From Ptiloglossa arizonensis (Eukaryota; Arthropoda; Insecta; Hymenoptera; Colletidae): a DNA stretch of 64,000 bases. The stretch covers positions 124,001 to 188,000 of the forward strand of contig NW_027478785.1 of assembly GCF_051014685.1 (NCBI RefSeq), read 5' to 3'. The notes under the pieces are model-generated. The model had not been told where the DNA came from, ran no database searches, and worked only from the letters and a program-made list of their open reading frames with translations. Both the position numbers and the translations under genes were made by a program. The first letter of the stretch is position 1, and each line of letters begins with the position of its first letter. Of this stretch, positions 49,166 to 61,680 are shown in pieces.

Positions 49166-49873
49166 TTGGAGCAGCAGAATTGCGAAAAGTTTTTTGCCTT
49201 CTCAACCATTTCTTGTCTTCAAACTTCCATATCTCGCGAACGGATTGACCTAACCCAAAAATTCCTATTGCATCTGAAAGTTGAAACTCGCCCGACTACA
49301 TTGGTATGTGTATTTTTTCCCTAGGGCATTCTGGTTAAGCGTTTGGATCAGCAGAATTGCGAAAAATTGTATGCCTTCTCAACCATTTCTTGGCTTCAAA
49401 CTCCCATATCTCGCGAACGGATAGACCTAACCCAAAAATTCCTGTTGCGTGTGAAAGTAGAAACTCGCCCGATTACAACGGTATGTGTATTTTTTCCCTA
49501 GGCCATTCTGGTTAAGCGATAGGAGCAGCAGATGTGCGAAAGATTTATTGTCTTCTCAACCATTTCTTAGCTTCATACTCCCATATCTCGCGAACGGATT
49601 GACCTAACCCAAAAATTCCTATTGCATCTGAAAGTAGAAACTCCCCCCATTACAACGTTATGTGTATTTTTTCCCGAGGCAATTCTGGTTAAGCGTTTGG
49701 AGCAGCAGAATTGCGAAAAATTTTTTGCCTTCTCAACCATTTCTTAGTTTCAAAGTCCCGTATCTCGCGAACGGATTGACCTAACCCAAAAATTCCTATT
49801 GTATCTACAAGTAGAAACTCGCCCGATTACAACGGTATGTGTATTTTTTCCCTAGGCCATTCTGGTTAAGCGT
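49166..49873 (+). repeat. Leader-like monomers preceding the 49.9-57.9 kb HOR
   Basis: Four monomers resembling the first two and last two of the following HOR: ACTACATTGG, TTGGATCAGC with GATAGACC, CAGATGTGCG with CTCCCCCCATT, and TTAGTTTCAAAG. The TTGGATCAGC unit keeps full length (GCGTGTGAAAG), whereas later copies have a deletion here, so this may be the ancestral form. Confidence 0.8.
49756..49772 (-). other. Full match to the CENP-B box core
   Basis: On the minus strand this reads GTTCGCGAGATACGGGA, matching all nine fixed positions of NTTCGNNNNANNCGGGN. It arises from a single change (CCCGTATC for CCCATATC on the plus strand) in a site that every other monomer nearly matches. It is the only full match I found. 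Confidence 0.45.
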
Positions 49874-52173
49874 TTGGAGCAGCAGAATTGCGAAAAGTTT
49901 TTTGCCTTCTCAACCATTTCTTGTCTTCAAACCCCCATATCTCGCGAACGGATTGACCTAACCCAAAAATTCCTATTGCATCTGAAAGTTGAAACTCGCC
50001 CGACTACATTGGTACGTGTATTTTTTCCCGAGGGCATTCTGGTTAAGCGTTTGGATCAGCAGAATTGCGAAAAATTGTATGCCTTCTCAACCATTTCTTG
50101 GCTTCAAACTCCCATATCTCGCGAACGGATAGACCTAACCCAAAAATTCCTGTTGCGTTGAAAGTAGAAGCTCGCCCGATTACAACGGTATGCGAATTTT
50201 TTCCCTAGTCCATTCTGGTTAAGCGTTTGGAGCAGCAGAATTGCGAAAAATTTGTTGTCTTATCAACCATTTCTTAGCTTCAAACTCCCATATCTCGCGA
50301 ACGGATTGACCAAACCCAAAAATTCCTGCTGCGTCTGAAAGTAGAAACTCGCCCGATTATAACGATATGCGTATTTTTTCCCTAGGCCATTCTGGTTAAG
50401 CGTTTGGAGCAGCAGAATTGCGAAAAATGTTTTGCCTTCTCAACCATTTCTTGTCTTCAAACTCTCATATCTCGCGAATGGATTGACATAACCCAAAAAT
50501 TGCTATTGCATCTGAAAGTAGAAACTCGCCCGATTACAACGGTACGTGTATTTTTCCCTTAGGCCATTCTGGTTAAGCGATTGGAGCAGCAGATGTGCGA
50601 AAAATTTATTGTCTTCTCAACCATTTCTTAGCTTCAAACTCCCATATCTCGCGAACGGATTGACCTAACCCAAAAATTCCTATTGCATCTGAAAGTAGAA
50701 ACTCGCACCATTACAGCGGTATGTGTATTTTTTCCCGAGGCCATTCTGGTTAAGCGTTTGGAGCAGCAGAATTGCGAAAAATTTTTTGCCTCCTCAACCA
50801 TTTCTTAGCTTCAAAGTCCCATATCTCGCGAACGGATTGAACAAACCCAAAAATTCCTGCTGCGTCTGAAAGTAGAAACTCGCCCGATTACAACGGTAGG
50901 CGTATTTTTTCCCTAGGCCATTCTGGTTAAGCGTTTGGAGCAGCAGAAGTGCGAAAAATTTGTTGTCTTCTCAACCATTTCTTAGCTTCAAAGTCCCATA
51001 TCTCGCGAACGGATTGACCGAACCCAAAAATTCCTGCTGCGTCTGAAAGTAGAGTCTCGCCCGATAACAACGGTATGCGTATTTTTTCCCTAGGCCATTC
51101 TGGTTAAGCGTTTGGAGCAGCAGAAGTGCGAAAAATTTGTTGTCTTCTCAACCATTTCTTGGCTTCAAAGTCCCATATCTCGCGAACGGATTGACATAAC
51201 CCAAAAGTTCCTATTGCATCTGAAAGTAGAAACTCGCCCGATTACAACGGTATGTGTATTTTTTCCCTAGGCCATTCTGGTTAAGCGTTTGGAGCAGCAG
51301 AATTGCGAAAAATTTTTTGCCTTCTCAACCATTTCTTGTCTTCAAACTCCCATATCTCGCGAACGGATTGACCCAACCCAAAAATTCCTGTTGCATCTGA
51401 AAGTAGAAACTCGCCCGATTACAACGCTATGTGTATTTTTTCCCTAGGCCATTCTGGTTAAGCGTTTTGAGCAGCAGAATTGCGAAAAATTTTTTGCCTT
51501 CTCAACCATTTCTTGGTTTCAAACTCCCATATCTCGCGAACGGATTGACATAACCCAAAAATTCCTATTGCATCTGAAAGTAGAAACTCGGCCGATTACA
51601 ACGGTATGTGTATTTTTTCCCTAGGCCATTCTGGTTAAGCGTTTGGAGCAGCAGAAGTGCGAAAAATTTTTTGCCTTCTCAACCATTTCTTGGCTTCAAG
51701 CTCCCATATCTCGCGAACGGATTGACATAACCCAAAAATTCCTATTGCATCTGAAAGTAGAAACTCGCCCGATTACAACGGTATGTGTATTTTTTCCCTA
51801 GGCCATTCTGGTTAAGCGATTGGAGCAGCAGATGTGCGAAAAATTTATTGTCTTCTCAACCATTTCTTAGCTTCATACTCCCATATCTCGCGAACGGATT
51901 GACCTAACCCAAAAATTCCTATTGCATCTGAAAGTAGAAACTCCCCCCATTACAACGTTACGTGTATTTTTTCCCGAGGCAATTCTGGTTAAGCGTTTGG
52001 AGCAGCAGAATTGCGAAAAATTTTTTGCCTTCTCAACCATTTCTTAGTTTCAAAGTCCCATATCTCGCGAACGGATTGACCTAACCCAAAAATTCCTATT
52101 GTATCTACAAGTAGACACTCGCCCGACAACAACGGTATGTGTATTTTTTCCCTAGGCCATTCTGGTTAAGCGT
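49874..52173 (+). repeat. Variable-length HOR, copy 1 (13 units)
   Basis: Starts with GAAAAGTTTTTTGCC and ACTACATTGG, then TTGGATCAGC with ATTGTATGCC. The second monomer has a one-base deletion (GCGTTGAAAG near 50157) present in all four copies. Later members carry CAGATGTGCG, CCGAACCC or GACATAACCC. The last two are CTCCCCCCATT and ATCTACAAGTAG. Confidence 0.9.
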
Positions 52174-54649
52174 TTGGAGCAGCAGAATTGCGAAAAGTTT
52201 TTTGCCTTCTCAACCATTTCTTGTCTTCAAACCCCCATATCTCGCGAACGGATTGACCTAACCCAAAAATTCCTATTGCATCTGAAAGTTGAAACTCGCC
52301 CGACTACATTGGTATGTGTATTTTTTCCCGAGGGCATTCTGGTTAAGCGTTTGGATCAGCAGAATTGCGAAAAATTGTATGCCTTCTCAACCATTTCTTG
52401 GCTTCAAACTCCCATATCTCGCGAACGGATAGACCTAACCCAAAAATTCCTGTTGCGTTGAAAGTAGAAGCTCGCCCGATTACAACGGTATGCGTATTTT
52501 TTCCCTAGTCCATTCTGGTTAAGCGTTTGGAGCAGCAGAATTGCGAAAAATTTGTTGTCTTCTCAACCATTTCTTAGCTTCAAACTCCCATATCTCGCGA
52601 ACGGATTGACCAAACCCAAAAATTCCTGCTGCGTCTGAAAGTAGAAACTCGTCCGATTATAACGATATGCGTATTTTTTCCCTAGGCCATTCTGGTTAAG
52701 CGTTTGGAGCAGCAGAATTGCGAAAAATGTTTTGCCTTCTCAACCATTTCTTGTCTTCAAACTCTCATATCTCGCGAATGGATTGACATAACCCAAAAAT
52801 TCCTATTGCATCTGAAAGTAGAAACTCGCCCGATTACAACGGTACGTGTATTTTTCCCTTAGGCCATTCTGGTTAAGCGATTGGAGCAGCAGATGTGCGA
52901 AAAATTTATTGTCTTCTCAACCATTTCTTAGCTTCAAACTCCCATATCTCGCGAACGGATTGACCTAACCCAAAAATTCCTATTGCATCTGAAAGTAGAA
53001 ACTCGCCCCATTACAACGTTATGTGTATTTTTTCCCGAGGGCATTCTGGTTAAGCGTTTGGAGCAGCAGAATTGCGAAAAATTTTTTGCCTTCTCAACCA
53101 TTTCTTAGTTTCAAAGTCCCATATCTCGCGAACGGATTGACCAAACCCAAAAATTCCTGCTGCGTCTGAAAGTAGAAGCTCGCCCGATTACAGCGGTATG
53201 CGTATTTTTTCCCTAGGCCATTCTGGTTAAGCGTTTGGAGCAGCAGAAGTGCGAAAAATTTGTTGTCTTCTCAACCATTTCTTAGCTTCAAAGTCCCATA
53301 TCTCGCGAACGGATTGACCGAACCCAAAAATTCCTGCTTCGTCTGAAAGTAGAAACACGCCCGATTACAACGGTATGCGTATTTTTTCCCTAGGCCATTC
53401 TGGTTAAGCGTTTGGAGCAGCAGAAGTGCGAAAAATTTGTTGTCTTCTCAACCATTTCTTAGCTTCAAAGTCCCATATCTCGCGAACGGATTGACCGAAC
53501 CCAAAAATTCCTGCTTCGTCTGAAAGTAGAAACTCGCCCGATTACAACGGTATGTGTATTTTTTCCCTAGGCCATTCTGGTTAAGCGTCTGGCGCGGCAG
53601 AATTGCGAAAAATTTTTTGCCTTCTCAACCATTTCTTAGCTTCAAACTCCCATATCTCGCGAACGGATTGACCTAACCCAAAAATTCCTATTGTATCTGA
53701 AAGTAGAAACTCGCCCGATTACAACGATATACGTATTTTTTCCCTAGGCCATTCTGGTTAAGCGTTTGGAGCAGCAGAAGTGCGAAAAATTTGTTGTCTT
53801 CTCAACCATTTCTTAGCTTCAAAGTCCCATATCTCGCGAACGGATTGACCGAACCCAAAAATTCCTGCTGCGTCTGAAAGTAGAAGCCCGCCCGATTACA
53901 ACGGTATGCGTATTTTTTCCGTAGGCCATTCTGGTTAAGCGTTTGGAGCAGCAGAAGTGCGAAAAATTTGTTGTCTTCTCAACCATTTCTTAGCTTCAAA
54001 GTCCCATATCTCGCGAACGGATTGACCGAACCCAAAAATTCCTGCTTCGTCTGAAAGTAGAAACACGCCCGATTACAACGGTATGCGTATTTTTTCCCTA
54101 GGCCATTCTGGTTAAGCGTTTGGAGTAGCAGAAGTGCGAAAAATTTTTTGCCTTCTCAACCATTTCTTGGCTTCAAACTCCCATATCTCGCGAACGGATT
54201 GACCGAACCCAAAAATTCCTATTGCATCTGAAAGTAGAAACTCGCCCGATTACAACGGTATGTGTATTTTTTCCCTAGGCCATTCTGGTTAAGCGATTGG
54301 AGCAGCAGATGTGCGAAAAATTTATTGTCTTCTCAACCATTTCTTAGCTTCATACTCCCATATCTCGCGAACGGATTGACCTAACCCAAAAATTCCTATT
54401 GCATCTGAAAGTAGAAACTCCCCCCATTACAACGTTATGTGTATTTTTTCCCGAGGCAATTCTGGTTAAGCTTTTGGAGCAGCAGAATTGCGAAAAATTT
54501 TTTGCCTTCTCAACCATTTCTTAGTTTCAAAGTCCCATATCTCGCGAACGGATTGACCTAACCCAAAAATTCCTATTGTATCTACAAGTAGAAACTCGCC
54601 CGATTACAACGGTATGTGTATTTTTCCCTAGGCCATTCTGGTTAAGCGT
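52174..54649 (+). repeat. Variable-length HOR, copy 2 (14 units)
   Basis: Leader monomers are the same as in copy 1 (offset 2300 bp). The interior is different: several CTGCTTCGTCTG/CCGAACCC monomers and a private GTCTGGCGCGGCAG near 53587. It ends with the CTCCCCCCATT and ATCTACAAGTAG pair. One T is missing from the T-run near 54621. Confidence 0.9.
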
Positions 54650-55886
54650 TTGGAGCAGCAGAATTGCGAAAAGTTTTTTGCCTTCTCAACCATTTCTTGT
54701 CTTCAAACCCCCATATCTCGCGAACGGATTGACCTAACCCAAAAATTCCTATTGCATCTGAAAGTTGAAACTCGCCCGACTACATTGGTATGTGTATTTT
54801 TTCCCGAGGGCATTCTGGTTAAGCGTTTGGATCAGCAGAATTGCGAAAAATTGTATGCCTTCTCAACCATTTCTTGGCTTCAAACTCCCATATCTCGCGA
54901 ACGGATAGACCTAACCCAAAAATTCCTGTTGCGTTGAAAGTAGAAGCTCGCCCGATTACAACGGTATGCGTATTTTTTCCCTAGTCATTCTGGTTAAGCG
55001 TTTGGAGCAGCAGAATTGCGAAAAATTTGTTGTCTTCTCAACCATTTCTTAGCTTCAAACTCCCATATCTCGCGAACGGATTGACCAAACCCAAAAATTC
55101 CTGCTGCGTCTGAAAGTAGAAACTCGCCCGATTATAACGATATGCGTATTTTTTCCCTAGGCCATTCTGGTTAAGCGTTTGGAGCAGCAGATGTGCGAAA
55201 AATTTATTGTCTTCTCAACCATTTCTTAGCTTCAAACTCCCATATCTCGCGAACGGATTGACCTAACCCAAAAATTCCTATTGCATCTGAAAGTAGAAAC
55301 TCGCCCCATTACAACGTTATGTGTATTTTTTCCCGAGGGCATTCTGGTTAAGCGTTTGGAGCAGCAGAATTGCGAAAAATTTCTTGCCTTCTCAACCATT
55401 TCTTAGTTTCAAAGTCCCATATCTCGCGAACGGATTGACCAAACCCAAAAATTCCTGCTGCGTCTGAAAGTAGAAGCTCGCCCGATTACAACGGTATGCG
55501 TATTTTTTCCCTAGGCCATTCTGGTTAAGCGTTTGGAGCAGCAGAAGTGCGAAAAATTTATTGTCTTCTCAACCATTTCTTAGCTTCATACTCCCATATC
55601 TCGCGAACGGATTGACCTAACCCAAAAATTCCTATTGCATCTGAAAGTAGAAACTCCCCCCATTACAACGTTATGTGTATTTTTTCCCGAGGCAATTCTG
55701 GTCAAGCGTTTGGAGCAGCAGAATTGCGAAAAATTTTTTGCCTTCTCAACCATTTCTTAGTTTCAAAGTCCCATATCTCGCGAACGGATTGACCTAACCC
55801 AAAAATTCCTATTGTATCTACAAGTAGAAACTCGCCCGATTACAACGGTATGTGTATTTTTTCCCTAGGCCATTCTGGTTAAGCGT
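54650..55886 (+). repeat. Variable-length HOR, copy 3 (7 units)
   Basis: The shortest copy, 1237 bp with two deleted bases (GCGTTGAAAG near 54933, CCTAGTCATT near 54983). It has the same leader and terminal pair as its neighbours but lacks most interior monomers. The CCTAGTCATT deletion is shared with copy 4 only. Confidence 0.9.
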
Positions 55887-57478
55887 TTGGAGCAGCAGAA
55901 TTGCGAAAAGTTTTTTGCCTTCTCAACCATTTCTTGTCTTCAAACCCCCATATCTCGCGAACGGATTGACCTAACCCAAAAATTCCTATTGCATCTGAAA
56001 GTTGAAACTCGCCCGACTACATTGGTATGTGTATTTTTTCCCGAGGGCATTCTGGTTAAGCGTTTGGATCAGCAGAATTGCGAAAAATTGTATGCCTTCT
56101 CAACCATTTCTTGGCTTCAAACTCCCATATCTCGCGAACGGATAGACCTAACCCAAAAATTCCTGTTGCGTTGAAAGTAGAAGCTCGCCCGATTACAACG
56201 GTATGCGTATTTTTTCCCTAGTCATTCTGGTTAAGCGTTTGGAGCAGCAGAATTGCGAAAAATTTGTTGTCTTCTCAACCATTTCTTAGCTTCAAACTCC
56301 CATATCTCGCGAACGGATTGACAAAACCCAAAAATTCCTGCTGCGTCTGAAAGTAGAAACTCGCCCGATTATAACGATATGCGTATTTTTTCCCTAGGCC
56401 ATTCTGGTTAAGCGTTTGGAGCAGCAGAATTGCGAAAAATGTTTTGCCTTCTCAACCATTTCTTGTCTTCAAACTCTCATATCTCGCGAATGGATTGACA
56501 TAACCCAAAAATTCCTATTGCATCTGAAAGTAGAAACTTGCCCGATTACAACGGTACGTGTATTTTTCCCTTAGGCCATTCTGGTTAAGCGATTGGAGCA
56601 GCAGATGTGCGAAAAATTTATTGTCTTCTCAACCATTTCTTAGCTTCAAACTCCCATATCTCGCGAACGGATTGACCTAACCCAAAAATTCCTATTGCAT
56701 CTGAAAGTAGAAACTCGCCCCATTACAACGTTATGTGTATTTTTTCCCGAGGGCATTCTGGTTAAGCGTTTGGAGCAGCAGAATTGCGAAAAATTTTTTG
56801 CCTTCTCAACCATTTCTTAGTTTCAAAGTCCCATATCTCGCGAACGGATTGACCAAACCCAAAAATTCCTGCTGCGTCTGAAAGTAGAAGCTCGCCCGAT
56901 TACAACGGTATGCGTATTTTTTCCCTAGGCCATTCTGGTTAAGCGTTTGGAGCAGCAGAAGTGCGAAAAATTTGTTGTCTTCTCAACCATTTCTTAGCTT
57001 CAAAGTCCCATATCTCGCGAACGGATTGACCGAACCCAAAAATTCCTGCTTCGTCTGAAAGTAGAAACTCGCCCGATTACAACGGTATACGTATTTTTTC
57101 CCTAGGCCATTCTGGTTAAGCGTTTGGAGCAGCAGAAGTGCGAAAAATTTGTTGTCTTCTCAACCATTTCTTAGCTTCAAAGTCCCATATCTCGCGAACG
57201 GATTGACCGAACCCAAAAATTCCTGCTGCGTCTGAAAGTAGAAGCTCGCCCGATTACAACGGTATGCGTATTTTTTCCGTAGGCCATTCTGGTTAAGCGT
57301 TTGGAGCAGCAGAAGTGCGAAAAATTTGTTGTCTTCTCAACCATTTCTTAGCTTCAAAGTCCCATATCTCGCGAACGGATTGACCGAACCCAAAAATTCC
57401 TGCTTCGTCTGAAAGTAGAAACACGCCCGATTACAACGGTATGCGTATTTTTTCCCTAGGCCATTCTGGTTAAGCGTT
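55887..57478 (+). repeat. Variable-length HOR, copy 4 (open-ended)
   Basis: The leader monomers are repeated again (offset 1237 bp from copy 3) with both deletions (near 56170 and 56220). CAGATGTGCG and CCGAACCC monomers follow as in copy 2. No terminal CTCCCCCCATT pair follows; the block passes into nearly uniform monomers. Confidence 0.87.
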
Positions 57479-58500
57479 TGGAGTAGCAGAAGTGCGAAAA
57501 ATTTTTTGCCTTCTCAACCATTTCTTGGCTTCAAACTCCCATATCTCGCGAACGGATTGACCGAACCCAAAAATTCCTGCTGCGTCTGAAAGTAGAAACA
57601 CGCCCGATTACAACGGTATGCGTATTTTTTCCCTAGGCCATTCTGGTTAAGCGTTTGGAGCAGCAGAAGTGCGAAAAATTTTTTGCCTTCTCAACCATTT
57701 CTTGGCTTCAAACTCCCATATGTCGCGAACGGATTGACCGAACCCAAAAATTCCTGTTGCGTCTGAAAGTAGAAACACGCCCGATTACAACGGTATTCGT
57801 ATTTTTTCCCTAGGCCATTCTGGTTAAGCGTTTGGAGCAGCAGAAGTGCGAAAAATTTTTTGCCTTCTCAACCATTTCTTGGCTTCAAACTCCCATATCT
57901 CGCGAACGGATTGACCTAACCCAAAAATTCCTGTTGCGTCTGAAAGTATTATAGAAACTCGCCCGATTACAACGCTATGTGTATTTTTTCCCTAGGCCAT
58001 TCTGGTTAAGCGTTTGGAGCAGCAGAAGTGCGAAAAATTTGTTGTCTTCTCAACCATTTCTTGGCTTCAAAGTCCCATATCTCGCGAACGGATTGACCGA
58101 ACCCAAAAATTCCTGCTTCGTCTGAAAGTAGAAACACGCCCGATTACAACGGTATGCGTATTTTTTCCCTAGGCCATTCTGGTTAAGCGTTTGGAGCAGC
58201 AGAAGTGCGAAAAATTTTTTGCCTTCTCAACCATTTCTTGGCTTCAAACTCCCATATCTCGCGAACGGATTGACCTAACCCAAAAATTCCTGTTGCATCT
58301 GAAAGTAGAAACTCGCCCGATTACAAGGCTATGTGTATTTTTTCCCTAGGCCATTCTGGTTAAGCGTTTGGAGCAGCAGAAGTGCGAAGAATTTGTTGTC
58401 TTCTCAACCATTTCTTGGCTTCAAACTCCCATATCTCGCGAACGGATTGACCTAACCCAAAAATTCCTATTCCATCTGAAAGTAGAAACTCGCCCGATTA
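57479..58500 (+). repeat. Nearly uniform monomers with a 5-bp insertion
   Basis: About six closely similar monomers of the GAAGTGCG type with CCGAACCC or CCTAACCC. One carries an extra TTATA at 57949-57953 (GAAAGTATTATAGAAAC), found nowhere else in the window. A private GTCGCGAAC lies near 57722. Confidence 0.85.
57949..57953 (+). other. Private 5-bp insertion TTATA
   Basis: The longest indel in the window. It is unique, so either young or a place where no later duplication spread it. Confidence 0.9.
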
Positions 58501-58502
58501 CA

Positions 58503-61500
58503 GCGGTATTTGTATTTTTTCCCTAGGCCGTTCTGGTTAAGCGTTTGGAGCAGCAGAATTGCGAAAAATTTTTTGCCTTCTCAACCATTTCTTGGCTTCA
58601 AACTCCCATATCTCGCGAACGGATTGACCTAACCCAAAAATTCCTTTTGCATCTGGAAGTAGAAACTCGCCCGATTACAACGGTATGTGTATTTTTTCCC
58701 TAGGCCATTCTGGTTAAGCGTTTGGAGCAGCAGAATTGCAAAAAATTTTTTGCCTTCTCAACCATTTCTTGGCTTCAAACTCCCATATCTCGCGAACGGA
58801 TTGACCTAACCCAAAAATTCCTGTTGCGTCTGAAAGTAGAAACTCGCCCGGTTACAACGCTATGTGTATTGTTTCTCTAGGCCATTCTGGTTAAGCGTTT
58901 GGAGCAGCAGAAGTGCGAAGAATTTGTTGTCTTCTCAACCATTTCTTAGCTTCAAACTCCCATATCTCGCGAACGGATTGACCAAACCCAGAAGTTCCTG
59001 CTGCGTCTGAAAGTAGGAACTCGCCCGATTACAACGATATGCGTATTTTTTCCCTAGGGCATTCTGGTTAAGCGCTTGGAGCAGCAGAATTGCGAAAAAT
59101 TTTTTGCCTTCTCAACCATTTCTTAGCTTCAAAGTCCCATATCTCGCGAACGGATTGACCAAACCCAAAAATTCCTGCTGCGTCTGAATGTAGAAACTCG
59201 CCCGATTACAACGGTATGCGTATTTTTTCCCTAGGCCATTCTGGTTAAGAGTTTGGAGCAGCAGAAGTGCGAAAAATTTGTTGTCTTCTCAACCATTTCT
59301 TAGCTTCAAAGTCCCATATCTCGCGAACGGATTGACCGAATCCAAAAATACCTGCTGCGTCTGAAAGTAGAATCTCGCCCGATTACAACGGTATGCGTAT
59401 TTTTTCCCTAGGCCATTCTGGTTAAGCGTTTGGAGCAGCAGAAGTGCGAAAAATTTGTTGTCTTCTCAACCATTTCTTAGCTTCAAACTCCCATATCTCG
59501 CGAACGGATTGACGTAACTCAAAAATTCCAGTTGCATCTGAGAGTAGAAACTCGCCCGATTACAAAGGTATGTGTATTTTTTCCCTAGGCCATTCTGGTT
59601 AAGCGTTTGGAGCAGCAGAATTGCGAAAAATTTTTTGCCTTCTCAACCATTTCTTGTCTTCAAACTCCCATATCTCGCGAACGGATTGACCTAACCCAAA
59701 AATTCCTATTGCATCTGAAAGTAGAAACTCGCCCGATTACAGCGGTATTTGTGTTTTTTTCCCTAGGCCGTTCTGGTTAAGCGTTTGGAGCAGCAGAAGT
59801 GCGAAAAATTTTTTGCCTTCTCAACCATTTCTTGGCTTCAAACTCCCATATCTCGCGAACGGATTGACCTAACCCAAAAATTCCTTTTGCATCTGGAAGT
59901 AGAAACTCGCCCGATTACAACGGTATGTGTATTTTTTCCCTAGGCCATTCTGGTTAAGCGTTTGGAGCAGCAGAATTGCGAAAAATTTTTTGCCTTCTCA
60001 ACCATTTCTTGGCTTCAAACTCCCATATCTCGCGAACGGATTGACCTAACCCAAAAATTCCTGTTGCGTCTGAAAGTAGAAACTCGCCCGATTACAACGC
60101 TATGTGTATTGTTTCTCTAGGCCATTCTGGTTAAGCGTTTCGAGCAGCAGAAGTGCGAAGAATTTGTTGTCTTCTCGACCATTTCTTAGCTTCAAACTCC
60201 CATATCTCGCGAACGGATTGACCAAACCCAGAAGTTCCTGCTGCGTCTGAAAGTAGGAACTCGCCCGATTACAACGATATGCGTATTTTTTCCCTAGGCC
60301 ATTCTGGTTAAGCACTTGGAGCAGCAGAAGTGCGAAAAATTTGTTGTCTTCTCAACCATTTCTTAGCTTCAAAGTCCCATATCTCGCGAACGGATTGACC
60401 CAACCCAAAAATTCCTGCTGCGTCTGAAAGTAGAATCTCGCCCGATTACAGCGGTATGCGTATTTTTTCCCTAGGCCATTCTGGTTAAGCGTTTGGAGTA
60501 GCAGAAGTGCGAAAAATTTGTTGTCTTCTCAACCATTTCTTAGCTTCAAACTCCCATATCTCGCGAACGGATTGACGTAACTCAAAAATTCCTGTTGCAT
60601 CTGAGAGTAGAAACTCGCCCGATTACAACGGTATGTGTATTTTTTCCCTAGGCCATTCTGGTTAAGCGTTTGGAGCAGCAGAATTGCGAAAAATTTTTTG
60701 CCTTCTCAACCATTTCTTGGCTTCAAACTCCCATATCTCGCGAACGGATTGACCTAACCCAAAAATTCCTGTTGCATCTGAAAGTAGAAACTCGCCCGAT
60801 TACAACGGTATGTGTATTTTTGCCCTAGGCCATTCTGGTTAAGCGTTTGGAGCAGCAGAATTGCGAAAAATTTTTTGCCTTCTCAACCATTCCTTGTCTT
60901 CAAACTCCCATATCTCGCGAACGGATTGACCTAACCCAAAAATTCCTATTGCATCTGAAAGTAGAAACTCGCCCGATTACAGCGGTATTTGTATTTTTTC
61001 CCTAGGCCGTTCTGGTTAAGCGTTTGGAGCAGCAGAAGTGCGAAAAATTGTTTGCCTTCTCAACCATTTCTTGGCTTCAAACTCCCATATCTCGCGAACG
61101 GATTGACCTAACCCAAAAATTCCTTTTGCATCTGGAAGTAGAAACTCGCCCGATTACAACGGTATGTGTATTTTTTCCCTAGGCCATTCTGGTTAAGCGT
61201 TTGGAGCAGCAGAATTGCGAAAAATTTTTTGCCTTCTCAACCATTTCTTGGCTTCAAACTCCCATATCTCGCGAACGGATTGACCTAACCCAAAAATTCC
61301 TGTTGCGTCTGAAAGTAGAAACTCGCCCGATTTCAACGCTATGTGTATTGTTTCTCTAGGCCATTCTGGTTAAGCGTTTGGAGCAGCAGAAGTGCGAAGA
61401 ATTTGTTGTCTTCTCAACCATTTCTTAGCTTCAAACTCCCATATCTCGCGAACGGATTGACCAAACCCAGAAGTTCCTGCTGCGTCTGAAAGTAGGAACT

Positions 61501-61680
61501 CGCCCGATTACAACGATATGCGTATTTTTTCCCTAGGCCATTCTGGTTAAGCACTTGGGGCAGCAGAAGTGCGAAAAATTTGTTGTCTTCTCAACCATTT
61601 CTTAGCTTCAAAGTCCCATATCTCGCGAACGGATTGACCGAACCCAAAAATTCCTGCTGGGTCTGAAAGTAGAATCTCGC
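58503..61680 (+). repeat. 7-mer HOR (1239 bp, about 2.6 copies)
   Basis: GCGGTATTTG recurs at 58503, 59742 and 60982, and GTTTCTCTAG at 58871, 60111 and 61350, giving periods of 1239-1240 bp. CCTTTTGCATCTGGAAG and CATCTGAGAG are further markers. One extra T in the T-run near 59754-59760 gives the 1240 value. The last copy ends within the AGAATCTCGCC monomer. Confidence 0.9.

Noticed and set aside
53330..53350. CENP-B-like match on the plus strand at GCTTCGTCTGAAAGTAG
   Set aside because: TTCG and the central A fit, but the CGGG half is absent (GTAG).
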